A stretch of 64,000 nt of DNA. It comes from Zhihengliuella sp. GTDB lineage: Bacteria > Actinomycetota > Actinomycetes > Actinomycetales > Micrococcaceae. Of the stretch, positions 18,168-26,206 are shown in pieces (the first letter of the stretch is position 1; every line of letters starts with the position of its first letter). The notes below the pieces were generated by a model. It did not search any database, had not been told where the DNA came from, and saw only the letters and a list, made by a program, of their open reading frames with translations. The position numbers and the translations under genes are program-made. The DNA lies in assembly GCF_031178195.1 (NCBI RefSeq), contig NZ_JAPSJL010000007.1, positions 1 through 64,000 of the forward strand. Direction: 5' to 3'.

Positions 18168-18173
18168 ACGGTA
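18168..18173 (-). promoter_or_regulatory. -10 box, leaderless acyltransferase mRNA
   Basis: TACCGT on the minus strand lies seven bases before the ATG at 18160. A TTGACG at 18196-18201 is 20+ nt upstream, a little far for a -35. Confidence 0.45.
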
Positions 18174-18242
18174 CGAAGCCAGCCTTGGAGCTTCGTCAAC
18201 GTTCACTGGTACGCGCGTGCGCGCGGGCGGACGCGGGGACGA

Positions 18243-18284
18243 CGGAAGCCCCGCCCTCCGCTGCTGCGGTGGGCGGGGCTTCCG
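18243..18284 (-). terminator. rplJL terminator
   Basis: A 14-bp perfect stem (18243-18256 with 18271-18284), a T-T mismatch and four more pairs close a TGCT loop. It lies 43 nt after the rplL stop. Confidence 0.85.
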
Positions 18285-18327
18285 ATGCTGAGATCCGGGG
18301 GTCCCGGCCTCGAGTAGTCCGGGGGAC

Positions 18328-18705
18328 TTACTTGAGGGTGACCGTGGCGCCGGCGGCCTCGAGGGCCTCCTTGGCCTTCTCGGCGGTCTCCTTGTTGGCG
18401 CCCTCGAGGACGGCCTTCGGAGCGCCGTCGACGAGCTCCTTGGCCTCCTTCAGGCCCAGCGACGTGAGGCCACGGACCTCCTTGATGACGCCGATCTTCT
18501 TGTCGCCGGCGGCCTCGAGGATGACGTCGAACTCGGTCTGCTCCTCGGCAGCGGCCTCGCCGCCACCGGCGGCCGGGCCGGCAACGGCGACGGCAGCGGC
18601 GGTGACCTCGAAGGTCTCCTCGAAGGACTTCACGAACTCGGAGAGCTCGATGATGCTCATTTCCTTGAAAGCGTCGAGCAGCTCGTCAGTGGTAAGCTTC
18701 GCCAT
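18328..18705 (-). CDS. rplL: 50S ribosomal protein L7/L12
   Basis: L7/L12 (125 aa) forms the ribosomal stalk that recruits translational GTPases. The N-terminal dimerisation helix ([27 protein letters not shown]), an Ala/Gly hinge (about residues 35-55) and the C-terminal domain ([27 protein letters not shown]) are all present. It follows rplJ by 69 nt, with AAAGGA sites upstream, and ends in a strong terminator. Confidence 0.98.
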   Translation of the reverse strand: MAKLTTDELLDAFKEMSIIELSEFVKSFEETFEVTAAAVAVAGPAAGGGEAAAEEQTEFDVILEAAGDKKIGVIKEVRGLTSLGLKEAKELVDGAPKAVLEGANKETAEKAKEALEAAGATVTLK

Positions 18706-18774
18706 GATTTTGGCGTCCTTTCCTTTGAGCGGCGCGGTGTAGGCGCCGCAAGTTTGCGGTGGGGGTGAGAAGCC

Positions 18775-19335
18775 TCAGGCCTCTTCGGTGGCGGCGTCGG
18801 AAGCGGGTGCTTCCTCGGCCTCGGCGGCGGGAGCCTCAGCCGGGGCGCCACCTTCTTCTTCGCGCTTGGCGCGCAGTGCGTCGATGATGCGGGCCGCGGC
18901 GGACGCCGGTGCCTGCAGGACGCCGGCGACACGGGCCAGCTGGTGCTCGCGCGACTCGAGTGCGGCCAGGGCCTCGACCCCGCTCGCGTCGAGTGCCTTG
19001 CCCTCGAAGAAGCCGGTCTTCACGACCAGCTGCTTGTTCTCCTTGGCGAAATCCGTCAGGCTCTTGGCTGCGGCCACGGCGTCGCCCTTGATGAAGGCGA
19101 TGGCGGTCGGGCCGGAGAGCTGGTCATCGAACGCGTCGATGCCCGCTTCCTTGGCGGCGATGCTGGTCAGGGTGTTCTTGACGACCGAGTACTTGGTGTC
19201 GGGACCAAGTGCGCGGCGCAGATCCTTAAGCTTCGCAACCGAAAGCCCGCGGTATTCGGTCAGGACAGCGGCGTTCGACTCCTTGAAGTCGGCGGTGATC
19301 TCCTCAACAGCGGTGATCTTGCTCTGCGTTGCCAT
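18775..19335 (-). CDS. rplJ: 50S ribosomal protein L10
   Basis: L10 (186 aa) anchors L7/L12 dimers on the ribosome. The N-terminal RNA-binding domain (VEEITADFKESNAAVLTEYRGLSVAKLKDLR) is followed by a C-terminal helix rich in Ala and Glu. A GGAAGGAGGG site precedes the ATG at 19335. Expression is probably controlled by the L10-type RNA leader upstream, which ends in an intrinsic terminator 86 nt before the start codon. Confidence 0.98.
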   Translation of the reverse strand: MATQSKITAVEEITADFKESNAAVLTEYRGLSVAKLKDLRRALGPDTKYSVVKNTLTSIAAKEAGIDAFDDQLSGPTAIAFIKGDAVAAAKSLTDFAKENKQLVVKTGFFEGKALDASGVEALAALESREHQLARVAGVLQAPASAAARIIDALRAKREEEGGAPAEAPAAEAEEAPASDAATEEA

Positions 19336-19420
19336 AACCCTCCTTCCGGGGATTGAGTCGGATGTCGATCAGTTCCGGAAGTCCAGCCCCTGGGGGCTCG
19401 GGCCCGGGAGGGCCGCACAC

Positions 19421-19449
19421 AAAAAACGCCCCGTGCAGGCGCACAGGGC
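19421..19449 (-). terminator. Intrinsic terminator inside the rplJ leader (attenuator)
   Basis: A 9-bp stem with one G-U pair (19428-19436 with 19441-19449, loop AGGC on the plus strand) is followed on the minus strand by G then six T (19427-19421). This is one of the few hairpin-plus-U-run terminators in the window, and it lies before rplJ, not after a gene, as expected for an attenuator. Confidence 0.75.
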
Positions 19450-19484
19450 TTCGGAGGACGACGACGTTGGTCACCGTGGAGGAA

Positions 19485-19590
19485 GTGTGTCACCTGCGTG
19501 GGTCGTCCTCTACGAGGAACTTTCAGATGCCCGCCCACGCTCTTCCTTGCGGAATCGCCATGGGCACACACCGACCGACGGTCTTAGGTA
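19485..19590 (-). ncRNA. Ribosomal protein L10 leader RNA
   Basis: The transcribed strand shows the signature AAGACCG near its 5' end and GCAGGTGA near its 3' end, as recalled for L10 leaders. Supporting pairs are GTGTGT/ACACAC (19566-19571 with 19485-19490) and GCGTGGG/CCCACGC (19534-19540 with 19496-19502), plus a small CCTC-GTA-GAGG hairpin. In known cases L10 or L10(L12)4 binds this RNA. A covariance-model search would confirm it. Confidence 0.75.
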
Positions 19591-19596
19591 CAGACA

Positions 19597-19625
19597 ACTA
19601 TAGCGACACGGCGGGCCCGCTCCAA
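19597..19625 (-). promoter_or_regulatory. rplJL promoter
   Basis: TTGGAG (-35, 19620-19625) and TATAGT (-10, 19597-19602) are 17 nt apart on the minus strand. The predicted start near 19590 falls at the beginning of the L10 leader, which supports both calls. Confidence 0.8.
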
Positions 19626-19646
19626 ATCGGCGGCCCCGCCAGACGC

Positions 19647-19680
19647 GGAAGGCCCCGCTGCTCGCGCAGCGGGGCCTTCC
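19647..19680 (-). terminator. rplKA terminator
   Basis: A perfect 15-bp stem (19647-19661 with 19666-19680) with a 4-nt TCGC loop lies 18 nt after the rplA stop. There is no U-run. Confidence 0.85.
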
Positions 19681-19698
19681 AGCCGAGGTCCGGGGACC

Positions 19699-20403
19699 CT
19701 AGGCGGTGACGACCTTGGTGACGTTCGGGTCCACCGGGATGCCCGGGCCGAAGGTCGTGGCGACGGTGGCCTTGCTGATGTAGCGACCCTTGGAAGCGGT
19801 CGGCTTCAGGCGAAGGATCTCCTCCAGCGCTGCGGCGTAGTTCTCGGCGAGCTTCTGGGTGTCGAAGGACGCCTTGCCGATGATGAAGTGCAGGTTGGAG
19901 TGCTTGTCGACGCGGAAGTCGATCTTGCCGCCCTTGATGTCCTCGACGGCCTTGGCGACGTTCATGGTCACCGTGCCGGTCTTCGGGTTCGGCATGAGGT
20001 TGCGCGGGCCGAGGATCTTGCCCAGGCGGCCGACCTTGCCCATGAGGTCCGGGGTGGCGACGGCGGCGTCGAAGTCGGTCCAGCCGCCCTGGATCTTCTC
20101 GATGATGTCGTCCGAGCCGACGAAGTCGGCGCCGGCGGCGATCGCGGCCTCGGCCTTGTCGCCGGTGGCGATGACGACCACGCGGGCCGTCTTGCCGGTG
20201 CCGTGCGGCAGGTTGACGGTGCCGCGGACCATCTGGTCGGCCTTGCGCGGGTCAACGCCCAGGCGGAAGGCGACCTCCACGGTCGGGTCGGCCTTGGAGA
20301 CCGCGGTCTCCTTGGCCAGTGCCACGGCTTCGGCCGGCGAGTACAGCTTGCCGAAGTCGATCTTGGCTACAGCTGCCTCGTATGCTTTGCTGCGCTTTGC
20401 CAT
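19699..20403 (-). CDS. rplA: 50S ribosomal protein L1
   Basis: L1 (234 aa) forms the mobile E-site stalk. Family segments [39 protein letters not shown] and [22 protein letters not shown] are all present. It follows rplK by 151 nt. L1 is a translational repressor of rplKA in E. coli; a matching leader target was not looked for in detail here. Confidence 0.98.
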   Translation of the reverse strand: MAKRSKAYEAAVAKIDFGKLYSPAEAVALAKETAVSKADPTVEVAFRLGVDPRKADQMVRGTVNLPHGTGKTARVVVIATGDKAEAAIAAGADFVGSDDIIEKIQGGWTDFDAAVATPDLMGKVGRLGKILGPRNLMPNPKTGTVTMNVAKAVEDIKGGKIDFRVDKHSNLHFIIGKASFDTQKLAENYAAALEEILRLKPTASKGRYISKATVATTFGPGIPVDPNVTKVVTA

Positions 20404-20554
20404 CTGCGTTTTCTCCTTATGCAGTCGTGGTCCAGTGGGTCGCGCTCGACCCTGCCACTTGCGGTGTCCGGCTCATCGGCCGTCCCGCGTTGATGATGTT
20501 CGGTGCCCCGGGTGGGGCTGCTCCGGACGGACCGGAGCGAGGGGGTGGGGCTGG

Positions 20555-20986
20555 TCAGCCCTCGACGGTGATGCCCATGGAGCGGGCAGTGCCGGCGATG
20601 ATCTTGGCGGCGGCCTGGACGTCGTTGGCGTTCAGGTCGGTCATCTTCTGCTCGGCGATCTCCTCGCACTGCGCCTGGGTCAGCTTCGCGACCTTGACGG
20701 TGTGCGGGGTGGCGGAGCCCTTCTGGACGCCCGCAGCCTTCTTGATGAGCTCGGCCGCCGGCGGGGTCTTCGTGATGAAGGTGAAGGAGCGGTCCTCGTA
20801 GACCGTGATCTCCACGGGGATCACGTTGCCGCGCTGGGATTCGGTCGCGGCGTTGTACGCCTTGCAGAACTCCATGATGTTGACACCGTGCTGACCAAGC
20901 GCGGGACCGATCGGCGGTGCCGGGTTGGCGGCGCCTGCCTGGATCTGCAGCTTGATGAGGCCGGTGACCTTCTTCTTGGGGGCCAT
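20555..20986 (-). CDS. rplK: 50S ribosomal protein L11
   Basis: L11 (143 aa) binds the GTPase-associated centre of 23S rRNA and is needed for RelA-type stringent signalling and thiopeptide binding. The N-terminal [29 protein letters not shown] motif is unmistakable, and the C-terminal RNA-binding domain ([20 protein letters not shown]) is intact. It is preceded by nusG, with a hairpin between them. Confidence 0.98.
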
Positions 20987-21069
20987 GTCGGGTCCTTCTA
21001 CTCTTTACGTTTCCCACGCAGCACAGGAGCGTGCTGGAGGGGGTTGATTGCCGTGGCGCGGCAACCGAA

Positions 21070-21106
21070 CGGCCCCATCCGGTCAAAGCGGTCCGGAATG
21101 GGGCCG
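21070..21106 (-). terminator. Hairpin between nusG and rplK
   Basis: Nine outer pairs (21070-21078 with 21098-21106) and a second CCGG stem (21079-21082 with 21093-21096), with one bulged A between them, surround the loop. It lies just after the nusG stop and may end or process the secE-nusG transcript. Confidence 0.6.
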
Positions 21107-21130
21107 AAGCTTGTTAATCCTACGGGATCG

Positions 21131-21985
21131 CTACTGGATCTTGGTGACCTGGTCGAAGGAGAGGGTCACCGGCGTCTCGCGCTCGAAGATCGACACGAGG
21201 ACCACGAGCTGCTTGGTGTCCAACTTGATCTCGGAGATCGTGGCGGGCAGCGTCTCGAACGGGCCGTCGTTGACGGTGACCGACTCGCCGACCTCGAAGT
21301 CCACCGTGACCTCGGTGATCGGCGCACGGCCGGGCTTCGAGGAGCCCTCGGGGCCCTCCTCGGTCACGACCGTGTGCTCGAGCATCGAGAAGACCTCGTC
21401 CAGGCTCAGCGGCGTCGGGTCGTGGGCGTTGCCGACGAACCCGGTGACGCCCGGAGTGTGGCGGACGACACCCCAGGACTCGTCCGTGAGCTCCATGCGC
21501 ACGAGCACGTAGCCCGGGATGCGCACGCGGCGGACGATCTTCTTGGTGGTGTTCTTGATCTCCATGACCTCTTCCATGGGGACCTGGATCTCGTAGATGA
21601 AATCCTCCATGTTGAGGGTCTGGATGCGCGTCTCCAGGTTGACCTTCACGCGGTTCTCATAGCCCGCGTAGGAGTGGATGACGTACCAGTCGCCCGGCTG
21701 GCGGCGCAGCTTGGACCGGAACTCCTCCTTGGGGTCGACCTCGGCCGCGGCGTCCGCGTCCTCCGTGGCCGACTCGGTGCCCGGTGCGTCGGCGTCCTCC
21801 TGGACGGCGTCGGACTCGGCGGCGGGCGCGTCCTGCGCCGGCGCTGCGTCCTCGGAATCCGCGCCCTCGGAAACGGCAGCTTCGGCCGACGCCTCGGCGT
21901 CGGCCTCCGGTGCCAGGTCAACGTTCTCTTCGTTGCTCTGGGCTTCGAGTTCCTGATCGGACACTGCGTTCCTGCTTTCTATCAC
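21131..21985 (-). CDS. nusG: Transcription termination/antitermination factor NusG
   Basis: NusG (284 aa) joins RNA polymerase to the ribosome or Rho. The N-terminal ~95 residues are a very acidic Ala/Glu/Asp-rich extension usual in actinobacteria. The NGN domain then begins near [20 protein letters not shown], and the C-terminal KOW domain is seen at [21 protein letters not shown]. It is co-directional with secE (55 nt apart), the usual secE-nusG pair. Confidence 0.96.
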   Translation of the reverse strand: MIESRNAVSDQELEAQSNEENVDLAPEADAEASAEAAVSEGADSEDAAPAQDAPAAESDAVQEDADAPGTESATEDADAAAEVDPKEEFRSKLRRQPGDWYVIHSYAGYENRVKVNLETRIQTLNMEDFIYEIQVPMEEVMEIKNTTKKIVRRVRIPGYVLVRMELTDESWGVVRHTPGVTGFVGNAHDPTPLSLDEVFSMLEHTVVTEEGPEGSSKPGRAPITEVTVDFEVGESVTVNDGPFETLPATISEIKLDTKQLVVLVSIFERETPVTLSFDQVTKIQ

Positions 21986-22040
21986 TGGTTAACCAGAAGT
22001 GTTCATCGTGCAGCGGGCCGTCGCCACGCGTCAACGAGAC

Positions 22041-22304
22041 TTACTGTTCCAGCGGTTCCGTGAAAACGAAGATCGACGCGTTGCCGAACAGGAAGTCCAG
22101 TGCACTGACAATCAGCATCACGACGATGACGAAGCAGAGAACGGTGATCGTGTAGTTGACCCATTCCTTCTTCGTCGGCGTGACGACCTTTTTCAGCTCG
22201 GAGAGGACCTGGCGGAGGAACAGCGCGATCTTGGCGAAGATCCCCCGCTTGTCGGCCTCGGGAGCTCGCATGTCGTTGGAGTCGCTCACCGCGCTATCGC
22301 TCAC
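22041..22304 (-). CDS. secE: Preprotein translocase subunit SecE
   Basis: SecE (87 aa) clamps the SecY channel. It has one membrane segment near the C-terminus ([25 protein letters not shown]) after the conserved amphipathic [21 protein letters not shown] helix. The start is set at GTG 22304, four bases after a GAGG site; further upstream in the same frame lies the tRNA-Trp gene, so a longer product is not real. Confidence 0.93.
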   Translation of the reverse strand: MSDSAVSDSNDMRAPEADKRGIFAKIALFLRQVLSELKKVVTPTKKEWVNYTITVLCFVIVVMLIVSALDFLFGNASIFVFTEPLEQ

Positions 22305-22430
22305 GCTACCTCGATCCAGGTGGTTTCCGATGAAACAGTCACGGTGCCCCGCTGGTCCCTCAGACCCGCGAGACACCGTGACGTGGTTATCGCTGAGCAC
22401 GTCACGGACGGATCCGTGATTGCCACTGCG

Positions 22431-22503
22431 CAGGGCAGACAGGACTCGAACCTGCAACCTGCGGTTTTGGAGACCGCTGCGCTACCAATTGCGCCACTAC
22501 CCT
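22431..22503 (-). tRNA. trnW: tRNA-Trp (CCA anticodon)
   Basis: This 73-nt cloverleaf has an acceptor stem AGGGTAG/CTGCCCT (one U-G pair), D-loop AATTGGTAG, anticodon loop TCTCCAAAA and T-loop GGTTCGAGTCC. The 3' CCA is not encoded. It stands directly before secE, the usual arrangement. Confidence 0.95.
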
Positions 22504-22594
22504 TGGTTGTTTCGACCGGCCGGACGCCTGCCGTCGGGACGGGGTCCCACCGACTGCACGGCTCGATCATGGTGCTTCGCAACACCGAGGTAAG

Positions 22595-22618
22595 AGTTTA
22601 CGCAATGGATCGCCACAA
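22595..22618 (-). promoter_or_regulatory. Candidate -10 upstream of tRNA-Trp
   Basis: TAAACT (22595-22600, minus strand) with a weak TTCGAC-like -35 about 18 nt behind it lies some 90 nt before the tRNA. It is the only reasonable box seen in this spacer. Confidence 0.3.
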
Positions 22619-22722
22619 GTCGAACCGGGCCGGAGCACGGCCCGCCGAGCACCATGACGGGGCGGGCGGCACTAAGCTGGGGACGTCGCCCCGCAACCCC
22701 AGTGAAAGCGAGCCAGAAGCGC

Positions 22723-23916
22723 ATGTCCCGGATCTCCCGCCGCATCGGTTCCATCGCCGAATCCGCCACTCTCGCCGTCGACGCAAAGGCCAAGGCCCTC
22801 AAAGCGGCCGGGCGCCCGGTGATCGGGTTCGGCGCCGGAGAGCCCGACTTCCCGACCCCCGAGTACATCGTCGACGCGGCCGTCGAGGCCGCGCGCGACC
22901 CGCGGAACCACCGCTACTCCCCCGCCGCGGGGCTGCCCGAGCTGCGCGAGGCGATCGCGGCCAAGACCCTCCGCGACTCCGGCTACGAGGCCGCCGCCGC
23001 CCAGGTCCTGGTGACCAACGGCGGCAAGCAGGCCGTGTACAACACGTTCGCCACGCTGCTGGACCCCGAGGACGAGGTCCTCGTGCCCGCCCCCTACTGG
23101 ACCACCTACCCGGAGGCCATCCGGCTCGCCGGCGGCGTGCCCGTCGACGTGTTCGCCGGCCCGGAGGCCGAGTACAAGGTCACCGTGGACCAGCTCGAGG
23201 CCGCGCGCACCGAGCGGACCAAGGTCCTGCTCTTCGTCTCCCCCTCCAACCCGACCGGCTCGGTGTACTCGCCGGAGGAGGTCGCCGCGATCGGCCGCTG
23301 GGCCGCGGAGCATGGCCTCTGGGTCGTCACCGACGAGATCTACGAGCACCTGGTGTACGACGGCGTCGAGTTCACCTCGATCGCCAGCGTTGTCCCCGAG
23401 CTCGCCGACCGCGTGGTCATCCTCAACGGCGTCGCGAAGACGTATGCCATGACGGGCTGGCGCGTCGGCTGGATGGTCGGCCCCCAGGACGTCATCAAGG
23501 CGGCCACCAACCTGCAGTCCCACGCCACCTCCAACGTCTCCAATGTCTCCCAGCGGGCCGCCCTGGCCGCCGTATCCGGGCCCCTGGACGCGGTGCACGA
23601 GATGCGCACGGCCTTCGACCGGCGGCGGAAGGCGATGGTCACGGCGCTGAACGAGATCGAGGGCTTCTACGCGCCGACTCCGCAGGGCGCGTTCTACGCG
23701 TACGTGGACGTTCGCGGCGCGCTGGGCCGCGAGATCGGCGGCGTCACGCCGACCACGTCCGCCGAGCTGGCGGCGCTGATCCTCGAGCAGGCCGAGGTCG
23801 CCGTCGTGCCCGGCGAGGCGTTCGGTCCGTCCGGGTTCATCCGCCTGTCCTACGCCCTCGGCGACGAGGACCTGGCCGAGGGCGTCGCCCGGATCCAGAG
23901 GCTCCTCGCCCGCTAG
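22723..23916 (+). CDS. PLP-dependent aminotransferase, aspartate transaminase type
   Basis: This 397-aa fold-type I class-I aminotransferase probably transfers the amino group of aspartate or another amino acid to 2-oxoglutarate. It shows [33 protein letters not shown] (substrate/PLP binding), [12 protein letters not shown] and the PLP lysine in [13 protein letters not shown] (Lys239). The start is the ATG at 22723. A TAAGCT box at 22673-22678 may be its -10. It converges on the response-regulator gene, with a 4-nt overlap of the stop codons. Exact substrate is not predictable; aspC is the common annotation. Confidence 0.9.
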   Translation: MSRISRRIGSIAESATLAVDAKAKALKAAGRPVIGFGAGEPDFPTPEYIVDAAVEAARDPRNHRYSPAAGLPELREAIAAKTLRDSGYEAAAAQVLVTNGGKQAVYNTFATLLDPEDEVLVPAPYWTTYPEAIRLAGGVPVDVFAGPEAEYKVTVDQLEAARTERTKVLLFVSPSNPTGSVYSPEEVAAIGRWAAEHGLWVVTDEIYEHLVYDGVEFTSIASVVPELADRVVILNGVAKTYAMTGWRVGWMVGPQDVIKAATNLQSHATSNVSNVSQRAALAAVSGPLDAVHEMRTAFDRRRKAMVTALNEIEGFYAPTPQGAFYAYVDVRGALGREIGGVTPTTSAELAALILEQAEVAVVPGEAFGPSGFIRLSYALGDEDLAEGVARIQRLLAR

Positions 23917-24614
23917 AGGATGCGGCGGTCCACGGCCCACCGGGTCAGCTCGTGCCGGTTGGACAGCTGCAGCTTGCGGAGCACCGAGGAGACATGGGTC
24001 TCGACGGTCTTGACGGAGATGAAGAGGTCCTTGGCGACCTCCTTGTAGCTGTAGCCGCGGGCGATGAGCCGCATGACCTCGAGCTCCCGCGCCGAGAGCA
24101 GATCCAGGTCCTCGTCCGCGCTGACGGCCGCGCCGGTGCCGAAGGCGTCCAGCACGAATCCGGCCAGCCGGGGCGAGAAGACCGCGTCCCCTCCGGCGAC
24201 CCGGACCACGGCGTCGGAGATCTCCCTCCCGGAGGCCGACTTGGTGATGTAGCCGCGGGCACCCGCGCGGATGACGGTGACCACGTCCTCGGCCGCGTCG
24301 GAGACGCTGAGGGCCAGGAAACGGGTCCCGGCGAGCTGCCCCGCGCAGAGGGCCAGCACCTCGGCGCCGCCTCCCCCGCGGCCGCCGGGCAGGTGGACGT
24401 CCAGGAGCACGACCTCCGGACGCAGCTGCTGCACCGCGGCGGCGGCCTGCTCCACCGTGGCGGCCTCGCCGACGACCCGGAGGCGGCCATCGAGCTCGGC
24501 CTTCAAGCCGGCCCGGAAGACCGCGTGGTCGTCCACGACCACCACGCGGATCGGCTCCCCCGCGCCCGGGGAGCCCGGCTGCGGGGCGGGGGCGGCGTCG
24601 TCGTGCTGGTTCAT
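23913..24614 (-). CDS. LuxR/NarL-family response regulator
   Basis: This 233-aa regulator has an N-terminal receiver (about residues 22-145) with acidic pair DD28-29, phosphoacceptor Asp72 ([10 protein letters not shown]), a conserved Thr/Ser (ALSVSD) and Lys (YITKSASG). The C-terminal LuxR-type helix-turn-helix is [36 protein letters not shown]. An extra Gly-rich loop ([11 protein letters not shown]) follows the phosphorylation site. Its ATG overlaps the kinase stop by 4 nt, so the two are a coupled pair. It probably controls the divergent PspC operon (inference). Confidence 0.93.
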   Translation of the reverse strand: MNQHDDAAPAPQPGSPGAGEPIRVVVVDDHAVFRAGLKAELDGRLRVVGEAATVEQAAAAVQQLRPEVVLLDVHLPGGRGGGGAEVLALCAGQLAGTRFLALSVSDAAEDVVTVIRAGARGYITKSASGREISDAVVRVAGGDAVFSPRLAGFVLDAFGTGAAVSADEDLDLLSARELEVMRLIARGYSYKEVAKDLFISVKTVETHVSSVLRKLQLSNRHELTRWAVDRRIL

Positions 24615-26080
24615 GCCTGTTCCTCCTGGTGCGGGCGCTGCGCCCGATGCTCGTGCTCGGCGGGGTCGTGCTGGCGGCCGGGCCCGGAGCCCTCGCCGCC
24701 GTTGCCGTTGCGTCCGTCGTCGCCGCTCAGGGGCAGGCAGAGCTGGACCTCCGTGCCGTCGGGGCCGCTGCGGATGCGGGCGGTGCCGCCGTGGCGGTGC
24801 ATGCGCCCGATGATGGACTCGCGCACGCCGAGCCGGTCCTCGGCGATGGTCTCGACGGCGAAGCCCTCGCCGCGGTCGCGGACGAACACCGCGACCTCCC
24901 GCGGGCCGCTCTCCACGTAGACCGAGACGCTGCCGCCGGCGTGCTTCGCCGCGTTGATCATGGCCTCGCGGGCCGCCTGGACCAGGGCCTCCTGACCGGG
25001 GACGCCCTCCACCCGGCCGACGGTCACGACGTCGAACCGGACCGGATAGCGCGCCTCCAACTCGGCGGCGTCGTGCCGGATCGCATCCCCGACGTCGGTC
25101 CTCTCCGGCGGCGCGTCCCGGTAGAGCCACTGCCGCAGCTCCCGCTCCTGGGCACGGGCGAGCCGGACCACGTGGGCCTCGTCGCCGGCGCGCTGCTGGA
25201 TCAGGGCGAGGGTCTGCAGGACGGAGTCGTGCAGGTGGGCCGCGATGTCGGCGCGCTCGGCGGCGCGGATGCGGCTCGCGCGCTCGGCCTGGTAGTCCCG
25301 CCAGAAACGCAGCCCCCAGGGCAGGAGCACCACCACGACGCCGGCGAGGACCACCAGCGACACCAGCGCACCGGCCCAGATCGCCTCCACCCGGAGGCTC
25401 TGGGCGAGCAGCAGCATCAGGCCGACGATGACGAGGGCGAGCCCTCCGGCCAGCCGGGCGCCGAGGATCCAGCGCCGTTTCCGCCGCGGGGCGTCCGGGT
25501 CCTCCGGGCCGGACCCGCCGTCGCCGCGACTCGGCTCCGTCCCGGCCTCCGCGTTCAGGCGGGACCGGCCGGCGTCGATCTGCGTCCAGACGAGGGCGGC
25601 GCCGACGGCGGTCACCACGATCGGCCAGACGAAGCCCCACGCCAGGTCGAGGCCCAGCAGCTGCGCGACCAGCAGCAGGCCGGCCGCCAGCAGGGCGACG
25701 CCGATCAGCACGGTCCGCAGCGCCTGACCGGTGCCCGGGTCGCCGAGGCCGCCCGGGAGGCCGCGCATCGCCTCGGCGAGGGTGCGGCGGCGGGATGAGT
25801 CGAGCGTCTCGGAGGCCCGGGCCGCGTCGGTGCTGCTGGGCAGCAGGATCCAGAGCCAGGCGTAGAGGAAGAGGCCGGCGCCTCCGGCGAAGGCCGCCAG
25901 GACCATCAGCAGGCGGACCACCCACGGCTCGGTCCCCAGATGGGCGGCGAGCCCGGAGCAGACTCCCGCGAGGACGGCGGGCTCGCTGCGCAGCAGCGGG
26001 GCGCGCCCGCCGCCCGGGCGCTGGGCCGCGGCGTCGTCGGGTCCCGGCGGGCTGCCGGTGGCGGTGGCGGTGGCGGTCAT
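24611..26080 (-). CDS. PspC-domain sensor histidine kinase
   Basis: This 489-aa membrane kinase begins with a PspC domain (about residues 30-82: AGVCSGLAAHLGTEPWVVRLLMV then FLYAWLWILLP). Further membrane segments lie at about 123-141, 148-166, 208-228 and 236-256. A HisKA_3 dimerisation domain follows, with His284 in AAHLHDSVLQTL, and then an HATPase domain (REAMINAAKHAGG; VRDRGEGFAVE). It forms an operon with the LuxR regulator and diverges from the PspC operon. Such kinases sense envelope stress in other actinobacteria; the signal here is unknown. Confidence 0.92.
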   Translation of the reverse strand: MTATATATGSPPGPDDAAAQRPGGGRAPLLRSEPAVLAGVCSGLAAHLGTEPWVVRLLMVLAAFAGGAGLFLYAWLWILLPSSTDAARASETLDSSRRRTLAEAMRGLPGGLGDPGTGQALRTVLIGVALLAAGLLLVAQLLGLDLAWGFVWPIVVTAVGAALVWTQIDAGRSRLNAEAGTEPSRGDGGSGPEDPDAPRRKRRWILGARLAGGLALVIVGLMLLLAQSLRVEAIWAGALVSLVVLAGVVVVLLPWGLRFWRDYQAERASRIRAAERADIAAHLHDSVLQTLALIQQRAGDEAHVVRLARAQERELRQWLYRDAPPERTDVGDAIRHDAAELEARYPVRFDVVTVGRVEGVPGQEALVQAAREAMINAAKHAGGSVSVYVESGPREVAVFVRDRGEGFAVETIAEDRLGVRESIIGRMHRHGGTARIRSGPDGTEVQLCLPLSGDDGRNGNGGEGSGPGRQHDPAEHEHRAQRPHQEEQA

Positions 26081-26107
26081 GGGACTACTAAAGCACGCGG
26101 AACCGCC

Positions 26108-26160
26108 GCTCAGGGCCCGGCCCCGGGGTACCCCGGGGCCGGTTCAGGGTCCGTTCAGGG
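26108..26160 (+). promoter_or_regulatory. Repeated TCAGGG boxes and a 26-bp palindrome before the PspC operon
   Basis: In the spacer between the kinase and the first PspC gene, GCTCAGGG occurs at 26108-26115 and GTTCAGGG at 26142-26149 and 26153-26160 (the last two 11 bp apart, one helical turn). Between the first two lies a perfect 26-bp palindrome (26117-26142) centred on GGTACC. These are candidate operator sites for the neighbouring response regulator. Confidence 0.5.
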
Positions 26161-26206
26161 CCTCCCCTCATGGTGCGCCGCGGCGCCGAGGAGAAGGATG
26201 GATGAC

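Larger units (their letters stand above)
19336..19646 (-). other. rplJ upstream region
   Basis: No protein gene is seen here. The region holds a strong promoter (19597-19625), an L10 leader (19485-19590) and an attenuator hairpin (19421-19449), all on the minus strand, then about 70 nt to the rplJ ribosome-binding site. Confidence 0.8.

Noticed and set aside
22604-22723. A longer aminotransferase N-terminus starting at 22654
   Set aside because: The additional 23 residues do not resemble the family and the ATG at 22723 gives the expected N-terminus.
24629-25798. A 389-codon plus-strand frame under the sensor kinase gene
   Set aside because: Antisense to the kinase, whose PspC, His and ATPase motifs make the minus-strand reading certain.
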